From the NCBI GenBank assembly GCA_023374045.1, contig CM041778.1, positions 289,703,533-289,767,532 of the forward strand: 64,000 bases of DNA, given 5' to 3'. The notes under the pieces were generated by a model. It worked only from the letters and a program-made list of their open reading frames with translations. It was not told the DNA's origin and did not search any database. Below are positions 35,229 to 48,924 of the stretch, piece after piece. This stretch comes from Limonium bicolor (lineage: Eukaryota; Streptophyta; Magnoliopsida; Caryophyllales; Plumbaginaceae). Numbering within the stretch: the stretch's first letter is position 1; the number at the start of each line of letters is the position of its first letter. The position numbers and the translations under genes were made by a program.

Positions 35229-37572
35229 TGAAATACCCCAAATATTAATTACATTAATTAATAATGAATTAATTAAATAAAAGTAATTAATGAGAGATTA
35301 AGGAATTAAATATCTTTAAATAAGTAAAAGAGAATAATATAATATTTAAATAAACCCTAAGAAGTCGTTAGGAAACATTAACGAAGCCTAAATCGACCTT
35401 GAGGAGGGTTCAGAAAAGAAATATAAATACAAATGAAAGAAATCATTTTTACATTGAAAAACATGCCACAAATATTTTCGGAGTGAAAACAAGATCTTAG
35501 ATACCTTACGAAGATATTTGGATAATTTTGAGGCATTGAAAAAATTGGTTAAACAAATCGAAATAAAAGATAACGCGTTTTCGCCTAAAATGACGAAACA
35601 CAAACTGATTAGGAATTAAATACCAATTAATCAAATTAATAAATAACAGTAATAATTATTATTTGTAAATATGAATTTGAATTCATAAAAAGGTCCGTCT
35701 TGTCAAATGGGACAATGGGCCACAAACGGCATGAAAAACGAGTATAAAATGAGCTATAAACAACGTTATATGTGTAATGTTTTAGAAAGCAAAAAAAATA
35801 CAAATGGGCCGACCCGCCCAATGTGACAGGGCCGGCCCATCACCCCCTTACTTCTCGGTAGTATAGCAACCCAAACAACAACAAAAATTGCCAGCCCATC
35901 CCAAAGCAATTGAAAAAAAAATATACACTAGCCCAACTCTACATTCTCTTCCACTTACTGGTGATATTTGCAACCCTAAACTGGCGATGGAAAACACATT
36001 CACGCCTCTCTTCATAATGAACTCACGGTAATTCTTAACCCTACCTAAGAAAAGAAGCATGTATTCTTCTTTCTTCCTTCTGCACCTGTGCCGCACCTCT
36101 CTACTCTCTCTGCCTTCTCTTCATTCTTCTCTTCTTCCACAACAATCACAATCCTAACATCTGGCAAGGAACATACACGCCACGTCTCCTTCTCCCTTCT
36201 ACTCTTCTCCTCCTTTCTGGTCACTCACGGTGCCGCAACCAATTGGCGAAACAAGGATGCTCTGAAGGCCTACCGTGGTGTGTTGGGCGGTTCGGGTGCG
36301 GACAGAACCGGAGGAGGGCCTAAAGTAAAATCGAGCAAGGAGACTTCTATGGAGCCTAGTTTTCTTCAAGGTGTACATTGTAGAAATTTACATAAGTATT
36401 TAAGTTTTTGTCGATTTAAGTTAGGTCGGAATTTAGGGTAGAAAATCAACCCCTTTTCCCTCTGTTTCCTTCAGTTATTCGAAGCCGATTCCCCTTTCAA
36501 AAATGTTCAAAAAATTCTGAATTACTGTTGCGAATCTGGTGTAATTCTTTCTTCCGAATCTGTACAATTACCGTGCACATTTTTGTATATGGACTTCGAA
36601 TCTGGAACCAGTGCTTCTGTTTTGTGAAGTAAGAACCCTAAAAACAAAATTAGGGTTCTGAATATGAATTTAGGGTTTTTTTTACATTAAATTGGGGGAA
36701 AATTGACTGTGTGTAGCAAAATCGAAACTTAGGGTTTTCTGGAATTTTCGATTATAGTTTTTGTGTTTCTGTTTATGTGCGGACTAGGGTTGTTCGATTG
36801 AAAAAATAGGTTCTGGTGGTGGACTTTGATGGTGCCGAAAGTTAGAGTTGGTATTAATGTTTTAATAAGTTGATGATTTGGTTAATTTATATGGTTGTTC
36901 ATGAGCAATTCGAACTTAGAACTTAAGTTGGGATTTAATTGTAAAATAAGGGTATGGAGATTGAATTAGGATATTCAGGATAAATTAATACTGAGGCGTA
37001 ATTGTAATTACGAGAAAATGGTGGGCAAAAGTGTAAATTATGGAAAGTTAGGGGTGATTATGTAATTTCTATAAAGTTTAAAGGAATTCAGTCAAAAAAT
37101 TGAAAATTAGTCAAACTGAGATGTGGTCAAAGTTGGGGTTTAAAATTAAAGTGAATGTAGCTAATTTGACTGAGTCGAAAATAGTTTTTCAAATTGAAAT
37201 TGATTTGGAGGTTTCTGTAAGTTTGAGGAAGTTTAAGGCCAATTGTGATATTTGCTTAATTGAAATCAATTTGGGACCAACTAGGGTTATTTAACCCTTA
37301 AGATATTTAATTGTCTATTTATTACCTTATGTAAGGAGGAGGCAAGAATCTAGACGTTGATCGGGTCAAACCCAGGTTGGTAGTGGATGTAATTGGAATG
37401 TTAAATTAGGCCAACTCTAAATGGTTAAGTAGTAGTAAATTGGCAAGTTATAAAGGAGATTAATGAATTTTGTTAAAGGATTATTTTATGGGTTAAAATG
37501 ATTTAGAATTGTTCTATAAACTTGTTTAATTATTAATGGCATTAAGGTTGATATTAATCATGTGAAAACTTG

Positions 37573-37604
<32 letters not shown>

Positions 37605-40017
37605 TATGGGTGTGTGTAGATAATGGTTTAATGTTGGTAGTTTATGACATATTATAACTATAAGTTATAAATGGTATAAGAATATAAATGTCATAATATA
37701 TGTTATATTACTATAATGTAACATTATATGAATAGTGTGGTGGTTTTGGTAAACAAAAGAAAATATAAGTGTTGTTCGGTAATATGAATATTTTGGAATG
37801 AGAATTTATAATATGGTTTATAATGTTATAAAGATTGTAACACTTATAATATAAGAAATATTCATTAAGGATGGATGAATATATTATTAAAACTTACCAT
37901 ATAATAAATGGTCCCATAATACATATATATAACAAATATATGTTATGGAGTGAGAAATATAATATGGTTCAATAACCATATAATATAATAAATGAGATGA
38001 TATAAGATAAGGAGAAAAGAATTATAAACATTAGTTAATTAAATTCTAATGTTATGTGTGGAAAAAAAGGAGTTATATAATTCAAAGTATTCTAAATGTG
38101 AAATATACAACATTTTACACTTGAATGAACTAACCTTAGGTAAATAAATACTAATTTAGGATGTATAATATATGATAGAGATTATACATGCAGTATAGTT
38201 TCAAAACTATATAATATACGAGTGTATTATAATACACATGCGAATGAACGTATAAGTTTAAGTATATTAATATACTGTGACGTTTACGTGGAACTAATCT
38301 CGCATTAAACCAAAAACCCGAGAGACGTTATTAGTTAACAACGAGGAATAAACCGGGACGGATTAGTAGCAGTACGGGGTGTCGTAGTGTATTGTTAGTA
38401 TGAGATGCTGATGCATAGTGTGATGCATATTATTAGATTGTTAGAGGCATCTCGAGGATCACCAGAGGATTTATCTCGTTGTGAAAAAATCTGTGTTAAG
38501 ATTGAATGTATGCTTGTGTGAATTAATATGCTTGAGTTGTGTATTAATGCTGCCTGATTATTATTACTATTATACGATAACAGTACTCTTCGTATGTATG
38601 AACATATTATAAAATGAACTAGCGGCAATGATGCTATCTTATATGTGTAATATAAGGAACATAAGTAAAACATTGTAGCATTAGGATAATAAGAAATATA
38701 TATATATTTATATTATCCAAGACTTGTATACGGAGCATTGGCCTATTAAACGCCGCTCTCGTATCTAACACTGGATCCCGAGTCGACATACTTAGGATTG
38801 GACTAACGACCTTAGTCTGCTGTGTTAGGAAAATAGTAAGACGATGCGATGGTATAGATAAGTTAATCAAGAGGATGGGGCTCTTGCTGTGAATTGTGAT
38901 CAATTAACGATACTAGGATGCCGTGTGAGTATCCAGATAAATTTCCAATGCACTACAGATGGTTCATCGGTCGGAGACTCTACCGCTGGAGTGGCTACTG
39001 CCGTGGGTGACCCGCCATATGAGTTGGGTAACTTAGAGACGCGTCGTTTTAACGTGACGTCGTCATTTGGCATGAATGAACAATTACGAACAGCTACATT
39101 AGCTCGTACAGTAAGCGAACATTATTTAGGCCTGTATGCCAAGACGGGAATCTATACTTGCTTATAATCCTCGTTGTTTCGCCTTGTTGTTCATTGGTTA
39201 TGCTATGTGGTTATGTGATGTATGTTGGTGGATTTGTTGAAATGAGTCGTTATACTCATATGTGTGTAGTGAATTGGTTTAATTGAGTCGTTGTACTTAT
39301 ATCTATGTTGTGAACTGGATGAGTCGAGTCGTTGTACTCGTGTGTGGATTATTGTGGATTGATTGTTGAGTGAGTCGCCGTACTCAATTATGAACTATTA
39401 AGTGTTTGTTGGAGTGTAGTCTTCGTACTCATATAAGCGTTGTATCATTTTCAGCTGGTTTATTGCGATGTGATGTGTGAAGCCAGGGGCTTGTTTGCTA
39501 TTTGAGTTTACTGCAATATATTTGTTGCTTTACAATTTTTATATTAAACTACTTGCACGAAAATGAATTGCATGCTCTCAACCAATTAACTGAGGGTCTG
39601 AGGGGGCATGACAGTCATGTAGTAACATACTCGTCAGGGGCTGATTCCATACCACAAACAAATATTTTGCAGGTATGCAGCTTCCGGTGTAGACAGAGAG
39701 CGGGACGCGCTGGGTAGTTTAGTCACAGTTGTTTAAATATGCACTGTTGCATTTTGATACGAATATAGAAATGTGTATAGGATTGGATACTTAGAATGCT
39801 CACTATGATTGTATTTTATATTGGAATAGAAGGATAGATCTATCTCTTGTTGTCACTGTGGGAAATTGTTTCGTATTTATGAATATATCAGTAAGCACGT
39901 TTTTACTCATATGGGAGTGTGAGAACGGTGAAACCAGTAGTTCAATTGTTTAGATTACCGCTGCGATTACAATGTTAAGTAAGACGATTAAGAGCCGATT
40001 AGAGTAGGGGTGTTACA
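35229..40017 (+). repeat. LARD4 5' LTR (4.8 kb)
   Basis: Non-coding. It holds a pyrimidine-rich leader-like stretch at 36055-36230, a (TA)n microsatellite at 37571-37609, and a run of 'gagtcgttgtactc' degenerate repeats at 39240-39430. Short frames here (for example 36088-36441) lack any family signature. Confidence 0.85.
37571..37609. repeat. (TA)n microsatellite
   Basis: Nearly pure TA dinucleotides with one TG interruption. A similar tract lies at 55146-55182. Confidence 0.9.
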
Positions 40018-41738
40018 AAAGTGGTATCACACTGGAGTACCGCTCTGATGACAAGAGATAGTAGGATGTAGACAGTGAGCATAGGTTTTGGGAATACGGG
40101 AAACGTTGTGAGGATATGTGACCTTGCAAGGTCGATGCAATGCTTAATGCTTGCACACAATAGCCGTAGAGGCACTTTAATATTAACGACCGAGTAAAGG
40201 TCTAACCCGTCCTCTTGACATACGTCAGGAAGCAGTCTGGGTAACAGTACTAAGGAAGGACGAGGCGTAACGGAAGGTGGTGAAGGTCCAGCAACCCCAA
40301 GTAACGCGAAGACGGTAGGAACTGCTCGCACTTGAATGAGAGAGCACCCCGGGAATTTGCTATGGTACCCCACCCGCCACAGCCCGTACCTCGAGTACTG
40401 CCTAGTGAGACAATGAAATGAGAAGCACCACGGAGATAACTCTCCTCATCGGGAAGACCCGATGTGGATGCTATGAGAATTATTTTAATTGTAGAAAATA
40501 AGACTTTGTGTTGTGATGAATTGTTTTGGACCGAGGGTCCTGGTAATGACGTAATGTCTGCCATACCAAGTATGAGATGAATATTAAACTGAGGTTGAGG
40601 AGATAATTCCCGTAGGACTAATGGGGCTAGCTTGCTATTAGCAAAGCAACCCTGTCCTACATCCAGGAAAGCACTGATAAGTGCGCTTGGGGGGAAAGAA
40701 AGTGGAAACGATGAGTACAGATTAGTTTATGAGATATGTGACAGACGGAATGGATGACCTTTTTGAAGTCTCATCCGAAGCGAGTAACTCTAACCCATGC
40801 AACACTGAAGGTTCAAGATGGCCTGACGTGCATGAGGAGAGATCATGAGAGCCGTAGAAATAAGAACTCTCTAAGTTGCTACCATGTAACGTCTCGAGAG
40901 GGAAGTAAGGCCCTACTACCACGGTAAACTTGTGGGAACGAGTGTGGGAATGAGACTGTATTAATTTGAATAAGAACTGCTTCAACAAGAACAAAAACCC
41001 GATTAGGGATTAGCACTGCAATGACACACACCGTACCAGTGGCTCAGTCTACATGGCGCACTTGCCACAGCAAGTGCCACACTAACCAAAGTACTAAATT
41101 TCAACCTGCCTTGCGCACTTGCTACAACAAGTGCAGCGACGGTAAACTATCCCCAAAGGACCAAGTAGTCCAGGTGGTTACCAATAAATACTAAACTTCC
41201 ATGTGAATCCGTAATGCAATGAAGCAGGACATAGCCTTCTTAAAGGCAGGGTTACGAAACCCTTAGGTTGGAGGTCAATAAAACCTCGGAAAGACCTAGC
41301 CGGTCTGACCATTAAACCTGAAAATAATACATCATTTAGTAGAGTGTGAAAAGGGAGTAAATGAGAACAACGGTAATTAGTGCCTATGAGCCTAACCCCA
41401 GTGTCGGTACGGACATTAAACGTCAAGTAATACCGGTGGGGAGTGTCGAGTCTTCAGGACCAGCATAACCATATTTAGGGAGTGCACGACACTTGTGGTT
41501 AAACCACTACCATTGAACATTGCCAGAGGGCAAGAAGTGAGCTATACGAGCCAAGACTTTAAGTGAAACCCATCCGACTGAGTGGATGAAAATAATAGAC
41601 AAGTTCCGTTATGGCAAGCTATTTGGGAGTTATAAGAGAAGAATAGGCAGATGCAAACGTGCAATGAAGGGGCCGATGTTATGCCCGCACCGCACACACT
41701 GGGGGTGTTGTGAACCCATTATGCTGCTAGACTCCCGT
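40018..41738 (+). other. LARD4 internal region, first part
   Basis: Begins with a degenerate primer site (GTGGTATCACACTGG at 40020, where LARD3 has TGGTATCAGAGC). Non-coding. It contains two copies of the GCGCACTTGC..CAAGTGC palindrome (about 41056 and 41113) shared with LARD3. Short frames of 70-120 codons here show no known domain. Confidence 0.7.
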
Positions 41739-43522
41739 TGTTATACCCAAAATTTTGACCCCCTGGTTAGGGTCTACGTGGTACCGGTGTTGTGAGAGGC
41801 ATTTTAATCAAGCGGTGAGGGATCCCGGTCCGATCGGCACGTTCCATGGCATGGGGAGCAGCTTCGTCGCTTTCAGGGGCGTTTTGGTAATCTTTAAAGG
41901 CTCCTAAGACCTCTTGTAAGCTTTCTCTCTCCTCCAAAGGGTGCCCAAATCAGCTCGAAATGCTTTGATATTTTAACCCATGATAGAGGATGACATTTTA
42001 AGCATAATGGCGTTGGAATTTTGATTTTTCGAATTTCCAATAATTTTCTAGCAATTTCTGATTGAATCTGACGAGAAATTCAATTTAAAAATGCTCCAGC
42101 ATTTAAAAAATTCGTTTCCACCTCAGAAAATTCATAATATCCATTCTTGACATGTGGTTAAAATTTCATAGCAAAATTCCTTTGGGAAGTTACTCAGTTA
42201 AAATATCGAAAAATCTTACTTTTACTAGATTCTCTTTATCTTTAAGGAAGTCTATATAAGGGGATAGGTTTTTGGATAAAATCAGAACCTCACACACTCA
42301 AGAACCCTAGAGAGTCAGAAAACACGGCCTCCTCTCTCTCTCTCACGTTTTCCAACACCCGGCCACCCAAATCATACTGAAAATCCCCCGAAATCACCAT
42401 CTAAACACGTTTTCCAATCCCCAAAGCACCAATAATCATCAAAACCTCACAAAAACACCTCTAAAACGTGAAGAACAGCAAGAACAACCAGCAACCAGAA
42501 GCTTGGGTCGAAATCCTCTGGGTCTGCCATCAACGGAGCACTCGACGAGTCCCGGTGTGAAGAAACGTTGTGAATCCGAAGGTAAAACAGGTAGAAACTC
42601 CACTTCCCTGACTCACCACGGTATTATCTGTCTTGCCTCAAAATTTGGGCTCAAACTAACCTTCGTAGGCTTCTGTATTGCTGTTTATTTAAGCCTCTGT
42701 CAGATAACTTGTTTGCTAAGTTTCGTGCTTAATTCGAATTCAAATTGAAAACTTTCAATCACTAACGTCTTGTACATCTTTCAGGCTACACACCCATAAA
42801 ATTTGAGCTCAAAACACCCTCGGGAACCTTCTGAAAACCCCTGTCCGTGGGTGGTCCGTGACCTCGGACCTATGGTCCGGGACCTCGGACGCGTTGTCCG
42901 AGACCACGGACACCCACGGACGGCGGCGGGATTTTAAAAATTCAAAATTTAGGTTTTTCTAATAATGTCCGGGCCCACGGACATCCTGTCCGTGGCCCCG
43001 GACCTTGCAAATTTTTGTTTTCCTTTAATTTCGACTTTTCTGTATATTTAGGTTAACTGGGGTCCGTGGTCTCGGACGTTTGGTCCGTGGCTACGGAGAA
43101 TCAAAATTTGACCTAATTCTGCCTCCGAAACCCTAGTTTAGGTAGCTTTTAATTTCACTTTAATTTTCTGTCAAAAAATGCTAAAAAACACAAAAAACAG
43201 AAGCTGCGCACTTAGGTTAAAACGACTCGTAATAAGCCGTAAATAAACTGAGTAGAGGAAAAACGACCTAGGAAGGGTAATGAAAGTAATTGAACCCTAA
43301 TTAAGTCGAATATCAAGCCCCCGAACCCGAACTCTCCTTTCCTAATTTGATCTAGGTTAAAATTAGGTGGCGACTCATAATAGGTTCCAGTGAGCTAGCT
43401 TAGGTTTTAATAATTATTGTTTATGACATAGTTATTAATCTTAGGTTATAAGTGGACCTAAAACCCGATAGATCCCAATCAATTTAATCAACATAGGATA
43501 GGGTTTAAAATCGAGGCTCACA
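41739..43522 (+). repeat. 5' LTR of gag-only element
   Basis: Has a TATATAAGGGG box at about 42252 followed by a likely transcript start region, and the hairpin array 42842-43097. Differs from the 3' LTR by scattered single bases and small indels. Confidence 0.92.
42842..43097. repeat. Hairpin array, GTCCGTGG/CCACGGAC motif
   Basis: About ten copies of GTCCGTGG, GTCCGGG or GACCTCGGAC-type words and complements (CCACGGAC, CCCACGGAC) in 255 bases, for example GTCCGAGACCACGGAC. GC-rich within an AT-rich LTR. The second copy is at 50804-51062. Confidence 0.85.
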
Positions 43523-43545
43523 GACTGGCGACTCTGCTGGGGACT
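43523..43545 (+). promoter_or_regulatory. Primer binding site of gag-only element
   Basis: TGGCGACTCTGCTGGGGA (43526-43543), three bases after the LTR end. It is of the type used by Tat/Ogre elements, usually assigned to tRNA-Arg; the tRNA assignment is from memory. Confidence 0.7.
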
Positions 43546-44328
43546 AACTTCTTAATTTTAAACTTGTTTGATTTTAAGAAAGAGGGCTTAACTCGAAGAT
43601 GTTTATTTATGGCTTTATTACTCTGTTTGTTTACTTCTGTGCGCACTTTAATTTTTGCACCCTTGCATCATATGAGAGCGAGGGTCCACGCAAACCAATT
43701 CCACTCTGGGACCCGTTTGAGGGTCCCCTGTCTGGGACTCACACCTTTTAGGTGATGTGAATAAATGGGGGAAAAGAGGAGGGTGTCGTCTAACCACACC
43801 CCCTTAATACCTGGGCTTTAGCCCCAAGCATTTTCCTGGCAGTACCCTTACCAAGCCCATTGTTTGGTCAGTCAAAGACCCGACCGTAGACGCACACCTT
43901 TAGGTGATGTGAAAAAGTGGGGGCCCAAAGAGAATAGCGTGCAAGCCCTATTCCTTTGTGGTGACCTGGGCCCGCGCCCCAAGCACCTCTCCGGATCGAC
44001 CTATACCTGTTGGACTGAGTCATCTTGTGAGGGCATTTGTATCACCGCCTTACGTAAGACTTCTGTATGTATTCTCTTTCTCCTGGGCCTCAGGCCCAAT
44101 GCCTGCATCGACCCATCAATCTCCCCCAGTCTGATTAAAATGCCTGAATGTTTCAGACGGCCCGAATAGCCTGAAAAAGCAAAAGAGTCCCGTAATTAGA
44201 ACACAAGGGCCCTCATAGGAAAACCTTTCCACGTCACTAAAAGCCCGTGCCCTAACATTTCTTTTTGTGTTCCAAAACAGAAAGAAGGCAAGATTTCAGA
44301 AAGGCGCTGGGACAGAAGTTCCGGACGT
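43546..44328 (+). other. Leader of gag-only element
   Basis: Untranslated 0.8 kb with two related blocks around 'acaccttttaggtgatgtgaa..gtgggg' (about 43741 and 43897) that look like an old internal duplication. Short frames (43564-43755, 43864-44169) have no recognisable domain. Confidence 0.6.
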
Positions 44329-45930
44329 TTGACCCGACTGCCTACTCCCCCACCTCCGCTATTTCAGCCCGAGGCAGACTCTAGCTCATCCGACATGTCG
44401 GTCCAAGCACATGACGATATCTCTCAGGAGGATCAACCAGCGGGGGAAGAAAACCGGAACACTTCTGTTGAAGAACTCATGAAAAACTTTGATTTGAAAC
44501 ACCAGGAAGCGATCCAGGCGCTCGAGAATAAATATGTGGACACAATCGCCAAGCTAGAAGATAAGTTGGCTGCATTGGAGACGGCAGCCCAAAGCAGGGC
44601 CACTGAGGGTCTGGCAGGGGAGCAGGATCAAATAGCCAGCCTGGTACGGAAACATCAAGCCGCCATTGAAGCCTTGGAGGCACGGCATAGCGGCAACGGT
44701 TGAGCTCCATGAGAAAATAGGATCTTTGGAGGCGGCAAGACAGGAAAGACCGCTACAAGGATTTGTCAATCCTTTATACGGCATGGACAATATCTCCTTA
44801 GAAGGGCATGACACCCAAGTTGGATACGGTGGTGGTGCTCCTGGGAACCAGCTAGCCACCGAAGTTCAGAGGGCTTTGAGGCGCATTGAGCGCATGGAAA
44901 AGGCTGGTAAACCCGCTGGATTTGATTATCTTTCCATGGGATCCTACCCAGATGTTGAGCTACCCGCGAAACTGAAGCTCCCTACTTTGGCTCTCTACAA
45001 AGGCTCGACCGATCCCCAAATTCATTTGGCGATGTTTGATCGAGAGATGTCTATCCTGAGGCTCAATGATATGCAGAAGGCCAAGGTCTTCGCCCGATAC
45101 CTAGATGAGATCCCTCAACGATGGTACCTAACTCAGAGGATGAACACCAAGACCTATGAGGAGATATGCGAAGCTTTCCTGACTCACTTTGAGTATGCTA
45201 AAAATCTGGAAATCACCCGATCTGACCTTGCTAGCACGCGCCAAACGGGGAGTGAGTCCATGTCCGATTTTATAAAACGGTGGAGGAGGAAGGCAGCAGG
45301 CATGCCTACAAGGATGGATGAGCAGGAACAAATCCGCATGATTGTTGAGAACATGCAAAAGCAGTACAATGATGAATTAAAGTATATGTACTTTCCAAGC
45401 TTTGACATGCTCATGGGCCAGGTAGGAGTTTTGGAGGAGAAGATCCACAGGGGAGACCTAAAGCTTGGATATTCTCGAGGAGCCGGAAGTAACTCAAAGT
45501 TCTCAAAATCCGAACCGGCGAAAGCTTCCTACCCAACCACAGCTTATGCACAAGCGCACCGCAGAGGTACGCTGGACAGTACGAGGTGAATGCAGTCCAG
45601 CAGCCAAGGGAGCAAGGGAGGAACTATCGAGCGGTACCGCCTCCCAGACCGGATTTCAGTCAACGAGAATTCACAGATATTGGTCGGCCATTGAGTCACG
45701 CTCTGAAAAAACTCCAGGAGCAGAACATCTTACAGCCTCTTCCGCCCCGACCAGGAGTCACCTGTTTGGGCAGGAACCCAAATCAGTTCTGTCTCTACCA
45801 TCAGTTGCCAGGTCATGACACCGATCATTGCAGGGCCCTACAGCATAAGATCCAAGACCTGATTGACCAGGGGCTTCAGTTCTCAGAGCGCGGAAATATC
45901 TTCGGGAATCCTATGCCAAAACACCATTAA
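44329..45930 (+). pseudogene. Tat/Ogre-type gag, two frameshifts
   Basis: Frame pieces: 44329-44703, 44666-45589 and 45586-45930. The first is an acidic, coiled-coil-like head (EELMKNF..ALENKYVDTIAKLEDKLAALE). The second holds the Retrotrans_gag core (KLPTLALYKGSTDPQIHLAMF, then ARYLDEIPQRWY and FLTHFEYAKN). The third ends with a knuckle-like FCLYHQLPGHDTDHC followed by a natural stop after NPMPKHH. Frame changes fall near 44690-44705 and 45560-45590. No protease or RT follows. The product would be a particle protein only; replication would need pol from another element. Confidence 0.88.
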
Positions 45931-47698
45931 GGATCGCTGTTGCTTTTCTTTTCTCTTTTGTTTTTGTAGCATTTGTTTTGTCTCTTCTTTTAGTCCTTTA
46001 GCTAGTTTAGTTGTTTCTCCTTTTTAGATGGTACTCATTGTCGTTGTTACTACTTTTGATTATCAATAAAATTTCTTCTTTGTTCATGTTTCAACATTTA
46101 TACTTCCGTTCATGTGCTAAAAGGAAAAGGAAAGAAAAGCTCTCTCTTTTAAAGCATGTCTACAAGCATATAAGAGTAAGAACCTTCATCTTTCACGAAA
46201 CCCCCTGTACAAAACCGCCTACCCATCCACACATTTGCTACCTCCCCCCACAGCCATCCCACATGTCGCAGCGTTCCGTCATTTCTACCATTTCAAACAC
46301 AAAAAAAGCTGCTGCCGCAAAAAAAAAATAAATCACTCAGCACCACTCACTTCCATTGTTTACCACCACACATGTAATCACCCCTCCACAAAAAACTTGG
46401 GCATTCTAAGGCTTATCAAAAAAGGAAACCCCGCAACGATACTGGGGGCAATCTGAGTTAAGGAGCGATAATGTTTATTTCTTTTGTTTAAATGCGCAAA
46501 CAAGTCTCTGAGTGAACATTTCGCGAGAGTGCCTTGAGCGGTAAAACCAAGAGCGAAAGAGCGTGTCACTTTTACACGGCTCCAGAGAGGTCACATTCAA
46601 AAGTGAGGCAAACGGCATGACTCCGACCGAAGGAGATAATTTGTAAATTTACGCTTAAACCTGTGAAAAGTAACAAAGAACGGATACACAACTATTAGGG
46701 ATGACGAAGCATCTAGGTACAGCACCACACAGCCAAAAGCCTGTGAACCCAGACATTAAACCCTAGGCACCCCCGCTGAGCTTTTCGTGTATATCCTCTT
46801 TACAACACTACGAACTCCACAAACGAGCCCGCCAATGATGAATAACTGACCCGGTGACCAAAGGAAGCAAGGAGCCCGACTTCCGAACAACAACTTCACA
46901 AGTCCAAAGAAGCAAAACCGCTACCAGCATGACAAAGCGATCCGCAAATGGTCCCAAAGTGACACAGGATCCAAATGAGCTAACATTAAAAACAGCTCTC
47001 GAAGTTCAAAACCGGGAAACACAAGAACCCCGAAGGAAAGGAAATCCAAAGAAAGGCGAACCTGAAAAGCCTCGAAGAAATCCGAAATCGGAAAAAAGAA
47101 AAAGATGCAAGGAACAATCCAAAAGTTCCAAGCCCCAAGTTCACAAGCGAAGTCATCATGAAGTAGCCAAATGACTCCAAGGCAAAGAAGATAAGTCCGA
47201 GAGACGGTGCAAGTTGCAGCTTTGGTCACCCTTAAAGCTCCACATATCCTAAACATTCCGCCATTATCCTATTGTCATTCATCACACCCCATGGCCACGT
47301 TATAAGCTCAAAAGACTTCCGACCTAGTGGTTGTGTATCCAATCACGTGAAAGTAACAGGTTGAACGCGTAAATCTAACAAATGTCAAATTCAACGGTTG
47401 AGATGTTTTTGACCAGAAGGAGAGCATGAGCGCAAGCACCAAACTTTGAGTGTAGGATAGAAAGCACCACATAAAGATAAACCCTGACCTTGTAAGTACG
47501 AGACTTGTTTTGTGCGATTAATCAAAGAAAATACTGGGGGCAATCGATCGTTCCGATCGATTGCCATAAAATTCTGAAAGACTCGGATTGCCTTAAGGAG
47601 AAATACTGGGGGCAATTGTTGGTCCCAACAATTGCAACGAAGACACCGATTGAGTCCCAAAAATCCAAAACCCAAAGGGTCAAACCCTCTTCATATCA
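45931..47698 (+). other. Non-coding region after gag with repeated polypurine-like words
   Basis: No pol homology. The string ACTGGGGGCAAT, almost the element's own polypurine tract, occurs at about 46440, 47532 and 47606, besides the real one at 49688. The frames 46854-47174 and 46921-47256 are low-complexity and unsupported. Confidence 0.6.
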
Positions 47699-47917
47699 CA
47701 CAGGCCCGTCCTAAGCCCTACCTCCACATCAAAATTCTACAGGCCCGTCCTAAGCCCTACCTCCACATCAAATTCCCTCAGGCCCGTCCTAAGCCCTACC
47801 TCCACATCAAAATTCTACAGGCCCGTCCTAAGCCCTACCTCCACATCAAATTCCCTCAGGCCCGTCCTGAGCCCTACCTTCACACTCAAACGTCCACAGG
47901 CCCGTCTTGAGTCCCAC
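47699..47917 (+). repeat. 39-bp tandem array
   Basis: Five to six copies of a 39-bp unit beginning CAGGCCCGTCCTAAGCCCTA. Two variants alternate (ending aaaattcta or aaattccct), so the higher-order unit is 78 bp. Confidence 0.9.
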
Positions 47918-47979
47918 CATTTCCAGGTTTGGCATAAACCCTAATCCTTCTACATCCGTTTAGACCCATTATACATTTT

Positions 47980-48600
47980 ACTCACTTTCACTTAGATCCA
48001 ACCCTTAGGCTCGTCATAAGACCTAGAACTACCCTTTAGGCTCGTCATAAGACCTAGATCCAACCCTTAGGCTCGTCATAAGACCTAGAACTACCCTTTA
48101 GGCTCGTCATAAGACCTAGATCCAACCCTTAGGCTCGTCATAAGACCTAGAACCATCCTTTAGGCTCGTCATAAGACCTAGTTGCATTCCCTTAGGCTCG
48201 TCATAAGACCTAGAACTACCCTTTAGGCTCGTCATAAGACCTAGATCCAACCTTTAGGCTCGTCATAAGACCTAGAACCCCCTTTAGGCTCGTCATAAGA
48301 CCTAGTTGCATTCCCTTAGGCTCGTCATAAGACCTAGTTGCATTCCCTTAGGCTCGTCATAAGACCTAGAACCATCCTTTAGGCTCGTCATGAGACCTAG
48401 ATCCAACCTTTAGGCTCGTCATAAGACCTAGAACCTCCCTTTAGGCTCGTCATAAGACCGAGGTCCTTTCCTTTAGGCTCGTAGTAAGACCTAGCATTAC
48501 CTTTTAGCTTACCCACTCTCATTAAACACATTGCATTCATCTCATTTATATAGGCTCGTCATAAGACCTAGTTGCATTATCCAGGCGCGTCACAAGACCT
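47980..48600 (+). repeat. 31-bp tandem array
   Basis: About 17 copies of TTAGGCTCGTCATAAGACCT plus an 11-base variable tail (agaactaccct, agatccaaccc, agttgcattcc). Tails recur in a partly ordered pattern. Related to the neighbouring 39-bp array through its GGC.CGTC..AAG core. Confidence 0.92.
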
Positions 48601-48804
48601 GGCGACAGAAAGTTGGCGAGGTGATGGCAATAAATCCTCCTTTTGCGATGTCAACTTATTTTTGGGATCAACGAATGGTGGGCAAAGGCAATAAGTCCCC
48701 AGGGTTTTTACCAGGAGTTATCCCTGCACACCGGCTTGGGGGGCGATGGCAATAAGTCCACATTGGGTCCAGCCAGGAGCATCGACACGGGTTTCGGTCC
48801 CCCT

Positions 48805-48905
48805 GAAGCATCCGAGCATCATCAGCATCATCGGCATCATCAACATCATCGGCATTATCATCAGCATCAGCATCATTTGCATCATTAGCATTTCAGCATT
48901 CTTGC
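48805..48905 (+). repeat. (CAT)-rich trinucleotide repeat
   Basis: Imperfect repeats of catcagcatcatcggcatcat. Open in several frames, which explains the overlapping short frames here. Confidence 0.85.
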
Positions 48906-48924
48906 ATTTGCATCCAGTTTTCAC

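Noticed and set aside
36088..36441. 117-codon frame in the LARD4 LTR
   Set aside because: Ser/Leu/Phe-rich translation of a pyrimidine tract; no family signature.
47632..47910. 92-codon frame with a 13-residue repeat
   Set aside because: The 39-bp unit is a multiple of three, so one frame stays open by chance; no start context or homology.
47980..48600. CRISPR-like array of regularly spaced repeats
   Set aside because: Units are contiguous, spacers are short and recurrent, and the array lies in a plant LTR element; it is a tandem satellite-like repeat.
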